A DNA stretch of 16,515 nucleotides from Candidatus Poseidoniales archaeon (GTDB taxonomy: Archaea; Thermoplasmatota; Poseidoniia; Poseidoniales; Thalassarchaeaceae): assembly GCA_028821815.1 (NCBI GenBank), contig JAPKEY010000016.1, forward strand, positions 1 to 16,515, read 5' to 3'. The notes beneath the pieces were generated by a model. It made no database searches, was not told where the DNA came from, and saw nothing but the letters and a program-made list of their open reading frames with translations. Made by a program: the position numbers and the translations under genes. Below, piece by piece: positions 15,770 through 16,515 of the stretch; positions within the stretch are counted from its first letter, which is position 1; every line of letters begins with the position of its first letter.

Positions 15770-15790
15770 TTCACCTCATACTGAGGTGAA
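15770..15790 (-). promoter_or_regulatory. Perfect 9-bp dyad between the MBL hydrolase and the pilin-like operon
   Basis: TTCACCTCA (15770-15778), spacer TAC, TGAGGTGAA (15782-15790) form a perfect inverted repeat. It starts 5 bp past the stop of the MBL gene and ends 38 bp before the first pilin-like start. No T-run follows on the minus strand, so an operator for the pilin-like operon is at least as likely as a terminator of the upstream gene. The 64-bp gap leaves little other room for a promoter. Confidence 0.5.
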
Positions 15791-15795
15791 GATTT

Positions 15796-16515
15796 TCAGC
15801 GTATTTGCATCTCTGCTTCAGCTTGTCCCAACCAGTGGCTGAATTCAGGTCCATTTTGAGTTGAAACCCGTAAATCACCCGACCAGTTTTCAACCCTAAA
15901 CAGAGTTTCGCTTTCAGCTAAATGTGGTGCATTGTTTTTCTCAGATAAGTGGCACAAAACCACACTCTTTGTTTGGGGCCCCAATATGTCTGCTAACAAC
16001 TCTGCAGTCTGCTGGTTTGAGAGGTGCCCTCCGCGGCCTGAAATTCTCGCCTTGAGGTTTGCTGGATAGGGCCCTAACGCCAACCTTTTTGCATCGTAAT
16101 TAGATTCGATTGAGATATGTGCACAACCCCTGAGATGCCGAATTAATTCATCGGTCGGTTCACCGAGATCAGTGACCACAGCGGCGCGTTCAGATGAACC
16201 CGAATGGATGATGAAACCGACATTGTCAGCCCCATCATGTGGGACGGGTACTGGAAGTACAGCCAAATCCGCTGTGACTTGAACACGTTCAAGAGATTCA
16301 AAGATGCGACACTGATTGAGTGGATCAAAGCCAAGGTGTGCACATGTTGTGAAGTTAGCGAACAATTTGGCACCATGTCGGCGATGGAAAATTCCAGCAC
16401 CCTGAGTGTGGTCGGAATGGTGGTGGCTGAGGATGATTGCATCAATTGCGGTTGGGTCGACCCCAATGCATGCCAAACGGCGCTCAATTTGACGCCCACT
16501 AAATCCACAATCGAT
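15796..16515 (-). CDS. Metallo-beta-lactamase-fold hydrolase, YycJ/WalJ-like (5'-truncated by window edge)
   Basis: The frame is open to the right edge. The visible 239 residues begin IDCGFSGRQIERRLACIGVD, which matches the usual 'DAGLSG..IE.RL..IG.D' lead-in of this family, so the TTG at 16476 is not the start. Metal-binding motifs are HHHSDH (31-36), His93 in VPHDG, Asp116 in VTDLGE and His189 in CHLSEKNN. The family-specific stretch ESNYDAKRLALGPYPANLK and GGHLSN (162-167) are also present. The position usually occupied by His in ESNHD is Tyr140. Related proteins are predicted phosphodiesterases or nucleases acting in the cytoplasm on nucleic acid; this substrate assignment comes from family knowledge. 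The gene lies upstream of the pilin-like operon in the same direction, 64 bp away, and is probably a separate housekeeping unit. Confidence 0.9.
   Translation of the reverse strand: MDCGFSGRQIERRLACIGVDPTAIDAIILSHHHSDHTQGAGIFHRRHGAKLFANFTTCAHLGFDPLNQCRIFESLERVQVTADLAVLPVPVPHDGADNVGFIIHSGSSERAAVVTDLGEPTDELIRHLRGCAHISIESNYDAKRLALGPYPANLKARISGRGGHLSNQQTAELLADILGPQTKSVVLCHLSEKNNAPHLAESETLFRVENWSGDLRVSTQNGPEFSHWLGQAEAEMQIR

Noticed and set aside
16474..16476. TTG as the start of the MBL-fold hydrolase
   Set aside because: The frame continues to the window edge and the 13 residues before it (IDCGFSGRQIERR) match the conserved family lead-in, so the true start is outside the window.
1..16515. CRISPR array, tRNA, rRNA, transposase or integrase
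   Set aside because: No regularly spaced repeats, cloverleaf-like segments, ribosomal RNA stretches or mobile-element proteins were seen on either strand.

Overview
The window looks like a piece of a mesophilic, probably marine archaeal genome. It most resembles Marine Group II (Poseidoniales) or a related Thermoplasmatota lineage. The reasons are three genes whose N-termini match the archaeal type IV pilin pattern (AVSxxxG followed by a hydrophobic helix), very large Asp/Gly/Thr-rich exported proteins with one C-terminal membrane anchor, dense packing and intermediate base composition. No rRNA, tRNA or marker gene is present, so the assignment is inference.

Plus strand, left to right: (1) the 3' part of a giant modular surface protein cut by the left edge, with tandem transthyretin/Cna-B-like modules, NEW3- and CARDB-like domains and a C-terminal membrane helix; (2) a membrane-tethered subtilisin-like protease with an intact catalytic triad; (3) a 1456-residue secreted, membrane-anchored protein made of a signal peptide, a parallel beta-helix, a Cys-bounded Asp-rich calcium-binding-like loop, three Ig-like modules, a membrane helix and an acidic cytoplasmic tail ending in a Trp-rich motif; (4) a STAND-class ATPase with an N-terminal winged helix and about seven C-terminal TPRs, probably a signal-responsive regulator.

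Minus strand, right to left: (8) a metallo-beta-lactamase-fold hydrolase of the YycJ/WalJ type cut by the right edge, then (7), (6) and (5), three translationally coupled genes. Each of these three encodes a pilin-like N-terminal helix followed by a beta-rich domain (344, 768 and 156 residues). The operon meets gene 4 tail to tail with a 4-bp overlap.

The region therefore looks like a cell-surface locus: two anchored display proteins, an anchored protease lying between them, an unusual three-part pilin-like assembly and an ATP-dependent sensor/regulator. The pilin-like trio is the best candidate for an undescribed system. It contains one very large member that lacks the conserved acidic residue, which recalls the minor-pseudopilin tip complex of type II secretion. 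No assembly ATPase, platform protein or prepilin peptidase lies within the window. Apart from the annotated short sites there is no gene-free stretch over 300 bases; the largest gaps are 111 and 133 bp.
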